64,000 nt of DNA, from assembly GCF_000013705.1 (NCBI RefSeq), contig NC_007947.1, positions 1,054,001 through 1,118,000 on the forward strand, read 5' to 3'. Source of the DNA: Methylobacillus flagellatus KT (GTDB lineage Bacteria > Pseudomonadota > Gammaproteobacteria > Burkholderiales > Methylophilaceae). Each line of letters opens with the position of its first letter. Within the stretch, counting starts at the first letter, position 1. Below are positions 1 to 7,814 of the stretch, one piece after another. The notes under the pieces are model-generated. The model saw nothing but the letters and a program-made list of their open reading frames with translations, was not told where the DNA came from and did no database searches. Both the position numbers and the translations under genes were made by a program.

Positions 1-2036
1 GTTCCTTTGCCATAGCCGCTGTCACTGGTACCGCCAGGACCATTGAATTCCTCGGCCGGGGTGGGAGCCGTGCCGCGGTCAAAGCTGGCATCGGTGTAGG
101 CCCCGCTCAGGCTGAGGCTGAGATGCTGGCTGACCCTGGCACGCAAATCCAATTCCATCCCTTTGCTGCTCAGGTCGCCCACATTGGTAAGCAGTCCTGC
201 ATAGGTGCCGTTGATCGATGTCCCGGTGATGGCCTGGTAATCCTTGACCCTGGTCAGGAAGACGCTGGCGTTGGCGACCAAGCGCTGATCCAGCCAGCTC
301 GACTTGATGCCGAATTCGAGATTGTTGGCTTTTTCCGGGTCAATGTTCAAGGCCTCGGTGCCCAGCACCGCGCCTGGTGAAGCCACGCCATTGGTGTTGA
401 AGCCGCCGGATTTTTCGCTGGATGAGTAGGTGGCATAGCCAAGCACACGGTCATTCAGCCAGTAGCTTGCGGTCAGCAGGCTGGAAAGGCTTTCATCCTT
501 CTGGTGTTGCACGCCGGTATCGTAATGATCAAGCAAGGGGGAGAGGATTGGTGGCAACGGGGTAATCTGGTCTTGCACCACTCGCGCTTCTTTTTTCTCC
601 ATGGTGGCGCGCAGGCCTGCGGTCAGGTCGAGTTTTTCCGACAGGTGCCAGGTGCCTTGTCCGAATAACGCATAGCTGTGGGTCTTGGCGTAGCCGGACC
701 CGGAAAACGCCGAATTGTCGGGGTAGATGGTGGTCAGCGCGAAAGCATCCGGCCCGGTCATGTACTGCTCGCGGTTGGAAACGTCTTGATAGTAGTAGTA
801 GACGCCCGCTACGTAGTCGAATACATCGCTCAGGGGTGAGGCCAGGCGGATTTCTTGCGAGTATTGCTTATGGCGGGCATCGACGCCGCCGTTGACCGCA
901 AACAGATCGGTACGGTCGAGATCGTTGTCTGGCTTGAATTGCCATTGCCGCCAGGCGGTGATCGAGGTGAGGGTGTAGCCATTGAAATGCCAGTTGGCCT
1001 CAGCCGAGAGGGCATCCTGGCTGGTACGGGTACGTTGCCTTCCGTCCAATGTGACCTTGTAGTCCTTGGGGTCATAGGCGCGATTTGATGCACCCAGGCC
1101 GTTGGCGTGGGTGATGGCGTCGGTCGCGTTGGAACCTGGAGTGCCAGCAGGCAGGTTACTGGAATAATCAGGGCCGAAAACCGGCTGGCCTGTTACCGGA
1201 TGTATCCCTAGAAACATGAATGCATTGGGTGTCCATGGCCCATACCGATAAGGCACCAGGGTGCCAGTGCTGGAATCTTCCTCGTTGTGCTCGGCAATCA
1301 GGCGCAGGTCAAACGATTCGCTGGGTTGCAGCAGCAGTTGCCCACGTGCGCCAGTACGGTTGATTTCGTTGAGGTTCTTGCCGTCGTAGGTGTTCTTTAC
1401 CCAGCCGTCATCATGGGTTTTATAGGCGGCAATGCGCAATGCTGCCATCTCATTGATTGGCTGGTTGAGCATGACCTTGTATTGCTCAAAGTCGCGCGAC
1501 CCGTAACTCGCTTCCGCCGAATATTCCGGTTTGAAAACCGGCTTGCGGGTGGTGATGTTAAGCACGCCGGCAGTGGTGTTCTTACCGAATAGTGTCCCTT
1601 GCGGGCCGCGCAGCAGTTCGGCCTGCTCGATATCCAGCAGGTCGAACACGGCCAGGCCGGGGCGGCCGAGGAATACGTTGTCGAGATAGATACCGGCGCT
1701 GCCTTCCAGCCCCTCGTTGGCCGGGTTGTTGCCTATGCCGCGGATGGCGATGCTGGACTGGCGCGGATGCAGGAATTGCGCCGTGAGGCTGGGCATGAGC
1801 TGCGGCAGGTCCTGCAATTGGTAAATCCTGCCGGCTTCCAACTGATTGCCTTTGACTACCGATACGGTGGCAGGGACGTCCTGCTCTTTCTCCAGGCGCC
1901 GTCTGGCAGTTACGCTGGTGGTCTCGAGTTTCTGGATTCGCTCTGTTGAGTGTAAAGGTAATTCATCATGGGCATGGCTGGGGCCGGATGTGGCGATGAG
2001 GGCGAGCATGCTGACGCCCATGGTACTGTACTTCAA
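1..2036 (-). CDS. TonB-dependent outer-membrane receptor (3' end beyond window)
   Basis: Reads from right to left and leaves the window at its left edge, so only about the first 678 residues are present. After a signal peptide ending in SHA comes a plug domain with the typical stretches SIAIRGIG, GIYLDNVFLG, LRGPQGTLFGKN and TAGVLNITTRKP, then barrel sequence including LVANASVFLTRVK. Such receptors take up siderophores or other large substrates using TonB-ExbB-ExbD energy. I place the start at a TTG (2036), not the ATG at 2021. The TTG gives a basic LKYST start to the signal peptide and has GGAG eight bases upstream. The substrate cannot be read from the sequence. A tonB-exbBD operon lies 3.4 kb to the right. 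Confidence 0.88.
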   Translation of the reverse strand, partial: MKYSTMGVSMLALIATSGPSHAHDELPLHSTERIQKLETTSVTARRRLEKEQDVPATVSVVKGNQLEAGRIYQLQDLPQLMPSLTAQFLHPRQSSIAIRGIGNNPANEGLEGSAGIYLDNVFLGRPGLAVFDLLDIEQAELLRGPQGTLFGKNTTAGVLNITTRKPVFKPEYSAEASYGSRDFEQYKVMLNQPINEMAALRIAAYKTHDDGWVKNTYDGKNLNEINRTGARGQLLLQPSESFDLRLIAEHNEEDSSTGTLVPYRYGPWTPNAFMFLGIHPVTGQPVFGPDYSSNLPAGTPGSNATDAITHANGLGASNRAYDPKDYKVTLDGRQRTRTSQDALSAEANWHFNGYTLTSITAWRQWQFKPDNDLDRTDLFAVNGGVDARHKQYSQEIRLASPLSDVFDYVAGVYYYYQDVSNREQYMTGPDAFALTTIYPDNSAFSGSGYAKTHSYALFGQGTWHLSEKLDLTAGLRATMEKKEARVVQDQITPLPPILSPLLDHYDTGVQHQKDESLSSLLTASYWLNDRVLGYATYSSSEKSGGFNTNGVASPGAVLGTEALNIDPEKANNLEFGIKSSWLDQRLVANASVFLTRVKDYQAITGTSINGTYAGLLTNVGDLSSKGMELDLRARVSQHLSLSLSGAYTDASFDRGTAPTPAEEFNGPGGTSDSGYGKG

Positions 2037-2156
2037 GACTGGAGCTCCCGTACGAGGCTGGCAGAACCTCCGCCTCACTTATGGCAATGAATAACTTAAT
2101 TTCTGATTATTTTTTGCGTATTTTATATCTAAATGACACCGGCTTACTGCCTGGTG

Positions 2157-2184
2157 CTTGAAATTCGTTTCGCTGCCCTTATAT
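2157..2184 (+). promoter_or_regulatory. Sigma-32 (heat-shock) type promoter for htpG
   Basis: CTTGAA at 2157-2162 is followed after 13 bases by CCCTTATAT at 2176-2184. The sigma-32 consensus is CTTGAA, 13-15 bases, CCCCATnT. It lies about 40 bases upstream of htpG, a classical heat-shock gene. The assignment rests on motif match and gene identity. Confidence 0.6.
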
Positions 2185-2225
2185 AGGCAACATTGTCGTT
2201 CAACTGCATAACGGGAGTGAGCAAG

Positions 2226-4112
2226 ATGTCCACAGAGACACTACAGAAGGAAACCCTGGGTTTCCAGGCGGAAGTCAAACAGCTTCTGCAATTGATGATT
2301 CATTCGCTCTACAGCAATAAGGAAATCGTATTGCGCGAGTTGATTTCCAACGCCAGTGATGCCGCGGATAAGCTGCGATTCGAAGCACTGGCAGATAACA
2401 GCCTCTATGGCAATGACAGCGACCTCAAAATCCGTGTCAGCTTCGACAAGCAGGCGCGCACCATCACTATCTCCGATAACGGCATTGGCATGAGCCGCGA
2501 GGAGGTGATCAACAATATTGGCACTATTGCCAAGTCTGGCACCAAGGAATTCCTACAATCACTCACTGGCGACCAAGCCAAGGATGCCAACCTGATCGGC
2601 CAATTCGGCGTGGGCTTCTACTCTGCATTCATTATTGCCGACAAAGTGACCCTGACCACCCGCCGTGCAGGCAGCAATGAGGCTGTGCGCTGGGAGTCCA
2701 CCGGCGAGGGCGATTACACCCTGGAGCCTGCCGAGAAGGAAAGCCGCGGTACAGATATCGTTCTGCATTTGCGCGAAGGCGAAGATGAGTTCCTCAACGA
2801 TTGGAAACTCAAATCCATTATCCGCAAGTATTCCGACCATATCACCCTGCCCATCGTCATGAAGAAATCCGAGTGGAAGGATGGCGAGCAAGTGCCGACG
2901 GATGAGGATGAAACCGTGAACAAGGCTTCTGCCTTGTGGGCGCGCAACAAGAGTGATATTTCCGAACAAGAATACCAGGAATTCTACAAGCACGTCTCAC
3001 ACGATTTCGAGAACCCGTTGACTTGGAGCCATAACCGGGTGGAAGGCAAGCAGGAATACATTTCCCTGCTCTATATTCCTTCCAAGGCGCCGTTCGACCT
3101 CTATGACCGTGAGCGCCAGCACGGCATTAAGCTTTATGTGAAGCGCGTATTCATCATGGATGATGCCGAACAATTGATGCCGCAATATCTGCGCTTCGTG
3201 CGCGGCGTCATCGATAGCGCCGACCTGCCTCTGAACGTGTCGCGCGAGATCCTGCAACACTCCAAGGATATCGAGGCCATCAAGACCGCCTCCGTGAAAC
3301 GCGTATTGAGCATGTTGGAAGACCTGGCCGAGAACAAGCCGGAAGAGTATGCCAAGTTCTGGAAAGAGTTTGGTCGCGTGCTCAAAGAGGGCCCAGGAGA
3401 AGATTTTGCCAACAAGGAACGCATTGCGGGTTTGTTGCGCTTCGCCAGCACGCATGCCGATACTGACGAACAGGTGGTTTCCTTCAAGGATTACATCGCC
3501 CGCATGAAGGAAGGGCAAGAGGCCATCTACTATATTACCGCTGATAGCTTTGCTGCGGCCAAGCATAGTCCGCACCTCGAAATCTTCCGCAAGAAAGGCA
3601 TTGAGGTCCTGCTGCTGTCAGATCGCGTCGATGAGTGGCTGGTGAGCAGCCTGACCGAGTTCGATGGCAAGAAGCTGCAGTCTGTTGCCAAGGGCGACCT
3701 GGACTTGGGCAAGCTGGAAGATGAAGCCGAGAAGGAGCAGCAGAAAAAAACCGAGGACGAATACAAACCATTGGTCGAACGTATCCAGGCCGCACTGGGC
3801 GATAGCGTGAAAGAAGTACGCGTGACTCACCGCCTCACGGACTCCCCAGCTTGCCTGGTGGCGGGCGAACACGATCTATCCGGCAACCTGGAGCGCCTGC
3901 TCAAGGCTGCAGGCCAGAAAACGCCGGGCAGCAAGCCCATCCTCGAAATCAACCCCGATCACGGCATTGTGCAGCGCCTGAAGGATGTGACGGATGAGGC
4001 GAAATTTGCCGACTGGGCGCATCTTCTGTTTGATCAGGCATTGTTGGCAGAGGGCGGCCAGCTGGAAGACCCAGCTGCTTTCGTGCGCCGCGTGAACGCG
4101 ATGCTTGCCTGA
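2226..4112 (+). CDS. htpG: Molecular chaperone HtpG (Hsp90)
   Basis: A cytoplasmic ATP-dependent Hsp90 chaperone of 628 residues, the normal size. The N-terminal GHKL ATPase domain shows [20 protein letters not shown] and [11 protein letters not shown]. The middle domain holds the [20 protein letters not shown] stretch, and the C-terminal dimerisation domain follows. I chose the ATG at 2226 ([14 protein letters not shown]) because it aligns with the known N-terminus of E. coli HtpG and follows GGGAGTGAG. A TTG 33 bases upstream is also open but adds unrelated residues. A sigma-32-like promoter precedes the gene and a strong terminator follows, so it is probably monocistronic. Confidence 0.97.
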   Translation: MSTETLQKETLGFQAEVKQLLQLMIHSLYSNKEIVLRELISNASDAADKLRFEALADNSLYGNDSDLKIRVSFDKQARTITISDNGIGMSREEVINNIGTIAKSGTKEFLQSLTGDQAKDANLIGQFGVGFYSAFIIADKVTLTTRRAGSNEAVRWESTGEGDYTLEPAEKESRGTDIVLHLREGEDEFLNDWKLKSIIRKYSDHITLPIVMKKSEWKDGEQVPTDEDETVNKASALWARNKSDISEQEYQEFYKHVSHDFENPLTWSHNRVEGKQEYISLLYIPSKAPFDLYDRERQHGIKLYVKRVFIMDDAEQLMPQYLRFVRGVIDSADLPLNVSREILQHSKDIEAIKTASVKRVLSMLEDLAENKPEEYAKFWKEFGRVLKEGPGEDFANKERIAGLLRFASTHADTDEQVVSFKDYIARMKEGQEAIYYITADSFAAAKHSPHLEIFRKKGIEVLLLSDRVDEWLVSSLTEFDGKKLQSVAKGDLDLGKLEDEAEKEQQKKTEDEYKPLVERIQAALGDSVKEVRVTHRLTDSPACLVAGEHDLSGNLERLLKAAGQKTPGSKPILEINPDHGIVQRLKDVTDEAKFADWAHLLFDQALLAEGGQLEDPAAFVRRVNAMLA

Positions 4113-4136
4113 GCCCGCAACGTCAGGTCAGCATTG

Positions 4137-4176
4137 AAAAAACCGCCATTGGCCCTTGGTCAACGGCGGTTTTTTA
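4137..4176 (+). terminator. Rho-independent terminator of htpG
   Basis: AACCGCC and GGCGGTT form a stem around a 16-base loop, with A residues before and a T run after it. It lies 25 bases past the htpG stop codon. The -35 element of the proposed rpsD promoter falls inside its loop. Confidence 0.8.
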
Positions 4177-4185
4177 TTGTATAAT
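4156..4185 (+). promoter_or_regulatory. Candidate sigma-70 promoter of the stand-alone rpsD
   Basis: A perfect -10 box TATAAT is at 4180-4185, with a weak -35 (TTGGTC, 4156-4161) 18 bases upstream inside the htpG terminator. Transcription would start near 4192, at the first base of the 4192-4221 hairpin, leaving a leader of about 168 bases before rpsD. Confidence 0.45.
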
Positions 4186-4191
4186 CCGCCG

Positions 4192-4221
4192 CTTCGCATA
4201 AGCCGTTGAGCGTATGCGAAG
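4192..4221 (+). other. Perfect hairpin at the predicted 5' end of the rpsD leader
   Basis: CTTCGCATA (4192-4200) pairs perfectly with TATGCGAAG (4213-4221) around a 12-base loop. No T run follows, so it is not an obvious terminator. It could stabilise the mRNA 5' end or form part of an S4-binding autoregulatory structure. The role is inference. Confidence 0.5.
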
Positions 4222-4359
4222 GTTCGTAGTGTGCAGGTATGCTATGCCTTCGGGCGTGGTGATAGCGTCGAGCTATCCATTCCGTGCGTGATTGCCGGGG
4301 TGCAGGAAGCGAAGTGTCAGGTCAGCCTGATCAAACCAACTAATGAGGAGTTTTAAAGA

Positions 4360-4977
4360 ATGTCTAGATTCACCGGCCCACGTCTTAAAGTAATGCGCGC
4401 ACTTGGTATTGATCTGCCTGGCTTGTCCCGCAAGACCATAGAGGCACGCCCAACCCCTCCTGGCCAGCATGGTGCCAAGAATACACGCCGCAAGAAGTCC
4501 GACTTCGGTGTCAAGCTGCAGGAAAAGCAAAAGCTGCGTTTCAATTACGGCCTCTCAGAAAAGCAACTGCGTCGCCTGATGGTGGATGCGCGCAAGGGCA
4601 AATCCCCTACCGGCGAAACATTGCTGCAACTGTTGGAGCGTCGCTTGGATAATGTGGTCTTCCGCGCAGGTTTCGCACCAACGATTGCCGCTGCCCGCCA
4701 ACTGGTTACCCATCGCCATGTAATGTTGAACGGCAAGTCCGTCAACATCCCCTCTATTCGCGTGCGTGTGGGTGATGAAATATCACTGAAAGCGAGCAGC
4801 ACCAAACTGCCTATCGTAGTGGAAACATTGGCCAACCCACCTTTGACACGCCCTGAATGGATCTCCTGGGCTGAGCAAAGCCAGCAGGCCAAGGTTGCGC
4901 ATCTGCCGGCAGCGGAAGATGTGCCGTTCCCAGTTGATGTTCAGCAGGTTGTCGAGTATTACGCTAACCGTCTGTAA
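4360..4977 (+). CDS. rpsD: Stand-alone 30S ribosomal protein S4, cyanobacterial/plastid type
   Basis: A 205-residue S4 family protein that binds 16S rRNA early in 30S assembly. It has the S4 N-terminal domain with PPGQHG and a central S4 RNA-binding fold (LLQLLERRLDNVVFRAGFAP, ARQLVTHRHVMLNG). Start MSRFTGPRLKVMRALG follows GAGGAG. Its wording (GPRLK, DLPGLSRKT, EKQKLRFNYGLSEKQL, GFAPTIAAARQLV) resembles cyanobacterial and chloroplast S4 as I remember them, not the E. coli form (ARYLGPKLKLSRREG). It has no cysteine, so no zinc site. It sits alone, outside the usual rpsM-rpsK-rpsD-rpoA-rplQ operon, which suggests a second, transferred S4 gene. Confidence 0.93.
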   Translation: MSRFTGPRLKVMRALGIDLPGLSRKTIEARPTPPGQHGAKNTRRKKSDFGVKLQEKQKLRFNYGLSEKQLRRLMVDARKGKSPTGETLLQLLERRLDNVVFRAGFAPTIAAARQLVTHRHVMLNGKSVNIPSIRVRVGDEISLKASSTKLPIVVETLANPPLTRPEWISWAEQSQQAKVAHLPAAEDVPFPVDVQQVVEYYANRL

Positions 4978-4993
4978 TTTTTGACAGGAATTT

Positions 4994-5021
4994 CAAAAGG
5001 CCGCAATTGCGGCCTTTTTTA
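4994..5021 (+). terminator. Rho-independent terminator of rpsD
   Basis: AAAAGGCCGC and GCGGCCTTTT form a stem around AATT, followed by a T run, about 17 bases past the rpsD stop codon. Confidence 0.85.
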
Positions 5022-5119
5022 TTGCTGAAAGCCCGCAACATGATGCCATTCGACTTAGGGATAGCAAATAAGAATAATTAAGGAGTAGGCGTAATTAACT
5101 GATAGAATGCGTATTATTC

Positions 5120-5152
5120 TTGACTACATATATGAGAATAGTTATCATTTTT
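5120..5152 (+). promoter_or_regulatory. Sigma-70 promoter with overlapping Fur box for the tonB operon
   Basis: TTGACT (5120-5125), a 17-base spacer and TATCAT (5143-5148) make a good sigma-70 promoter. The 19-base stretch 5134-5152 matches the Fur consensus GATAATGATAATCATTATC at 13 of 19 positions by hand count and covers the -10 box. Iron-loaded Fur would therefore block the promoter, as expected for tonB-exbBD. The Fur call is a motif inference. Confidence 0.6.
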
Positions 5153-5207
5153 CGCTCGTGTTGCAGGGTGCTTGGCACCGTTGGTTGCAACCTAAACAAC
5201 GAGCGGG

Positions 5208-5453
5208 ATGATGATGAAGACAGCGAACAATTGTAGGCGTGTAGTGCTTGCTGGAGCTGAAGGATGCAGGGTGTTGTACTGTGAGGAGTGTAATGTCATG
5301 GAAATTGAAGTCGGCGCATTGAGTCTGCGCCTGGAAGATCATGCATTCAACTCGTTTGCTGAAATGATTCAGGAAGCGGCCACCCGCTTGGCAATATACA
5401 CTGCCAACAAGTCCCATAGTCAATTTGCAACCAGCATCAAAAATGTCCACTGA
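5208..5453 (+). CDS. Small conserved CxxC protein, first gene of the tonB operon
   Basis: An 81-residue protein with a CEEC (CxxC) pair near residue 25, followed by MEIEVGALSLRLEDHAFNSF. That layout (CxxC, then a short beta-rich stretch ending in LxLRL) recalls small proteins of unknown function found near iron-uptake genes in other proteobacteria, but I cannot name a family. It starts at ATG 5208 (several ATGs in a row) and its end overlaps the tonB start by 11 bases, which suggests translational coupling. The cysteines could bind metal or act in redox sensing; this is speculation. Shorter starts inside the frame would remove the cysteines. Confidence 0.6.
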   Translation: MMMKTANNCRRVVLAGAEGCRVLYCEECNVMEIEVGALSLRLEDHAFNSFAEMIQEAATRLAIYTANKSHSQFATSIKNVH

Positions 5454-6270
5454 ATCTGCACTGGCACGTCTTTCAAAAGAGCAATATATTGAGGGGCAAT
5501 TGAGTCAGACATCAACTCGCAATCTAGTTCCAAAGCGGACTCCCAGGACACCAGACGCACAGCACTTTTCTGTCAAGGCGTTGATTGTCACTATCTTGGT
5601 TCATGCCGCAGTGTTTACCGCATTGATCATTGCTTCCACCCGTGAGCCTCACCGGGAAGAGTCCGCGCCGCCTATCATGGTCAGTCTGGTACAGAGCCCA
5701 GAGCCTGTGCCTGAGGTAGCGATTACTGAACCGGAGCCTCAGCCTACACCTAAGCCGCCCCAGCCCAAGCCGAAACCAAAGCCCAAACCCAAGGTAGTGG
5801 ATAAGCCTGTCCCCATTGAGGCTCCACAGCCTGTGGAGCAGGTGGAGGAGGTCAGGGAGGAGGTGTCGGAGCCACAACCGCAGGAAGCGCAGCAGGCCCC
5901 TTCGCAGGCGCCAGTCCAAGATGCGCCAGTGGTTGCTGAAAGGATAGAGCCGGTGCCGCCGCCAGAGCCAAAAGAACAGCCTATCCCGGAAGTGGCGATC
6001 AGCGGGGTCTCGTATTCGCACCAGGAAATTCCTGTTTATCCTGCCATGTCCAGGAGGCTGGGAGAACAAGGGGTCGTGATGTTGCGGATACTGATTTCTG
6101 AAACGGGCGTGCCTGAGTCCATTGAGATTGAAAGCAGCAGTGGTTCGGAGCGTCTCGACAAGGCTGCACTGGAGGCGACCAAGAAATCGAGGTTCAATCC
6201 ATACAAGCGTAACAACAAGCCGATGAAGGTCTCCGTGATTGCGCCCGTCCGGTTCTCAATTGCGGATTAG
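5443..6270 (+). CDS. tonB: Energy transducer TonB
   Basis: A 275-residue inner-membrane-anchored protein that carries proton-motive force from ExbBD to outer-membrane receptors. It has about 45 cytoplasmic residues, one membrane segment (ALIVTILVHAAVFTALII), a long Pro/Glu/Lys periplasmic spacer with repeated PKPKPKPK-type units, and a C-terminal TonB domain (YPAMSRRLGEQGVVMLRILI, ending VIAPVRFSIAD). I prefer ATG 5443 (MSTESALARL); an in-frame TTG lies 18 bases upstream. The cytoplasmic part is longer than in E. coli TonB. exbB and exbD follow in the same direction, downstream of the Fur-type promoter. Confidence 0.93.
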   Translation: MSTESALARLSKEQYIEGQLSQTSTRNLVPKRTPRTPDAQHFSVKALIVTILVHAAVFTALIIASTREPHREESAPPIMVSLVQSPEPVPEVAITEPEPQPTPKPPQPKPKPKPKPKVVDKPVPIEAPQPVEQVEEVREEVSEPQPQEAQQAPSQAPVQDAPVVAERIEPVPPPEPKEQPIPEVAISGVSYSHQEIPVYPAMSRRLGEQGVVMLRILISETGVPESIEIESSSGSERLDKAALEATKKSRFNPYKRNNKPMKVSVIAPVRFSIAD

Positions 6271-6319
6271 CAAGTTCAACCAGGTTAGTCACACTTTAAA
6301 TAAATAGGATTAATGCAAT

Positions 6320-7069
6320 ATGGAAAATGCATACGAATTTAACAGCTTGGATTTCATTTTGGACGGTGGCCCGGTTTCCATCCTGGTTGCAGTGGTGCTT
6401 GTCTTCATGTCGGTGGCAAGCTGGTATCTCATGGTGGTGAAGTTCTATCAGGCCTTGACCATTCGCAGCGCTAACCGGGAATACAGCAACAGTTTCTGGC
6501 AGGCATCCTCGATTGAGTCGGCATTGCGCCATGACAGCGGCGAGACCATTGTTTCCCGCGTCGCGAACCAGGCAGTGGATGCAGCCGAGCACCACCAGTC
6601 TCATGTCGGCAGCAACGTGGAAGATGCCTGCAACAAAGATGAATTCATTGCCCGTGCCATGCGCCGTCAGATTTCCGCTGAGAGCGAACGTCTTGATTAT
6701 GGCTTGACCATGCTGGCATCGGTAGGCAGTGTCGCGCCTTTTGTCGGTTTGTTCGGTACGGTATGGGGTATTTACCATGCGTTGGCGAGTATTAGCCAAA
6801 GCGGGCAGGCGACTCTGGACAAGGTGGCCGGTCCGGTGGGTGAAGCCTTGATTATGACGGCTTTAGGCCTGGCGGTGGCGATTCCTGCCGTCTTGGCCTA
6901 TAACGCGCTGGTGCGCCGCAATCGCCTGATTCTGAGCGAGGTCGAGGCTTTCGCTAATGACTTGCACATTTTGTTGACCACTGGCGCTCCATTGAATCCC
7001 AGCAGCAAGACCACGGCAGGCGTGGCCGCTGTCCGTACTGGAGCCAAGCTGAAAGAGGTGACAGCATGA
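6320..7069 (+). CDS. exbB: Proton-channel protein ExbB (MotA/TolQ/ExbB family)
   Basis: A 249-residue inner-membrane protein that forms the pentameric proton channel powering TonB. A membrane segment lies near residues 15-40 (PVSILVAVVLVFMSVASWYL), followed by a large cytoplasmic loop. Two further segments are ASVGSVAPFVGLFGTVWGIY and LIMTALGLAVAIPAVLAY, the typical ExbB/TolQ signature. Its stop overlaps the exbD start (ATGA). TolQ is excluded by the tonB/exbD context. Confidence 0.94.
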   Translation: MENAYEFNSLDFILDGGPVSILVAVVLVFMSVASWYLMVVKFYQALTIRSANREYSNSFWQASSIESALRHDSGETIVSRVANQAVDAAEHHQSHVGSNVEDACNKDEFIARAMRRQISAESERLDYGLTMLASVGSVAPFVGLFGTVWGIYHALASISQSGQATLDKVAGPVGEALIMTALGLAVAIPAVLAYNALVRRNRLILSEVEAFANDLHILLTTGAPLNPSSKTTAGVAAVRTGAKLKEVTA

Positions 7070-7491
7070 TGGCAGGCGGTGGAGTCGGTGGCGCGGAGGG
7101 CGGCAACCGTCCCATGTCGGAGATCAATACCACGCCGCTTGTAGATGTGATGCTGGTATTGCTGGTGATCTTCATCATCACCGCTCCCTTGTTGACTCAT
7201 GCGGTCAAGATTGATTTGCCCCAGGCGACCAGTCAGCCTTCCCCGGAAAAGCCTGATATTATCGATATCGCGATTGATGGTGCTGGCACCATGTATTGGA
7301 ATGACCAGGCCGTTACACTCGAAGAGCTGAATGCCAGGCTGCATGAGGTGGCTGACAAGGACCCTCAGCCGGAGCTGCATATCCGTGCAGACAAGGAGAC
7401 AAGGTATCAAGTGCTTGCTGAAGTCATGGCGTATGCCCAGAATGCAGGTGTACAAAAGCTGGGTTTCGTGAGTGATCCCACTCCAAAGTAA
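7066..7491 (+). CDS. exbD: Biopolymer transport protein ExbD
   Basis: A 141-residue protein with a single N-terminal membrane helix, PLVDVMLVLLVIFIITAPLL, containing the proton-carrying Asp of the ExbD/TolR family, and a periplasmic domain ending in ADKETRYQVLAEVMAYAQNAGV. A Gly-rich cytoplasmic N-terminus (MMAGGGVGGAEGG) precedes the helix. It overlaps exbB by four bases and ends the operon before a strong terminator. Confidence 0.94.
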   Translation: MMAGGGVGGAEGGNRPMSEINTTPLVDVMLVLLVIFIITAPLLTHAVKIDLPQATSQPSPEKPDIIDIAIDGAGTMYWNDQAVTLEELNARLHEVADKDPQPELHIRADKETRYQVLAEVMAYAQNAGVQKLGFVSDPTPK

Positions 7492-7505
7492 CTTTAGGTG
7501 TGTAA

Positions 7506-7542
7506 AGTAAAAAGCCGGCGATGACCGGCTTTTTACTTTTTT
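7506..7542 (+). terminator. Rho-independent terminator of the tonB-exbBD operon
   Basis: AGTAAAAAGCCGG pairs perfectly with CCGGCTTTTTACT (13 pairs, loop CGATGA) and is followed by more T residues. It is 14 bases past the exbD stop codon. Confidence 0.9.
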
Positions 7543-7814
7543 GTCACTCAGTTCCCCTGATAAGGTCTCATTTCAATCCGCTTCTTGCCATCACTGTTCA
7601 ACTTTCTGCCACTATTGTAGTCTTGTAAAGAGTTCACCTGTTGTAAGCGCGTGGAGTTGGTCATGCGCGCAATACGACTCCCGGATGGCCTGATTTTTGC
7701 TCGCTGAACAATGAGAGTGCTAGGTTCGCGAGAATTTCATGTTGGTCATTCAATATGGGTTCCCACACTCAAGCCAACGGGTGGCATTTTGTAAACTCAC
7801 ATGGAAAGACGCCA
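7543..7814. other. Intergenic region before glycogen phosphorylase
   Basis: With the preceding terminator, this makes about 320 bases without a convincing gene. An in-frame ATG at 7755 could extend glgP but has no ribosome-binding site. I see no clear promoter boxes, repeat or RNA here. Confidence 0.4.

Noticed and set aside
5740..5800. CRISPR or tandem DNA repeat in the Pro/Lys coding region
   Set aside because: The short repeated units are in-frame codons of the TonB proline-rich spacer; no spacer-repeat arrangement exists.
5524..6069. 181-codon Arg/Leu-rich frame antisense to tonB
   Set aside because: The strange Arg/Leu/Trp richness is the complement of the TonB Pro/Glu/Lys repeat, not a gene.
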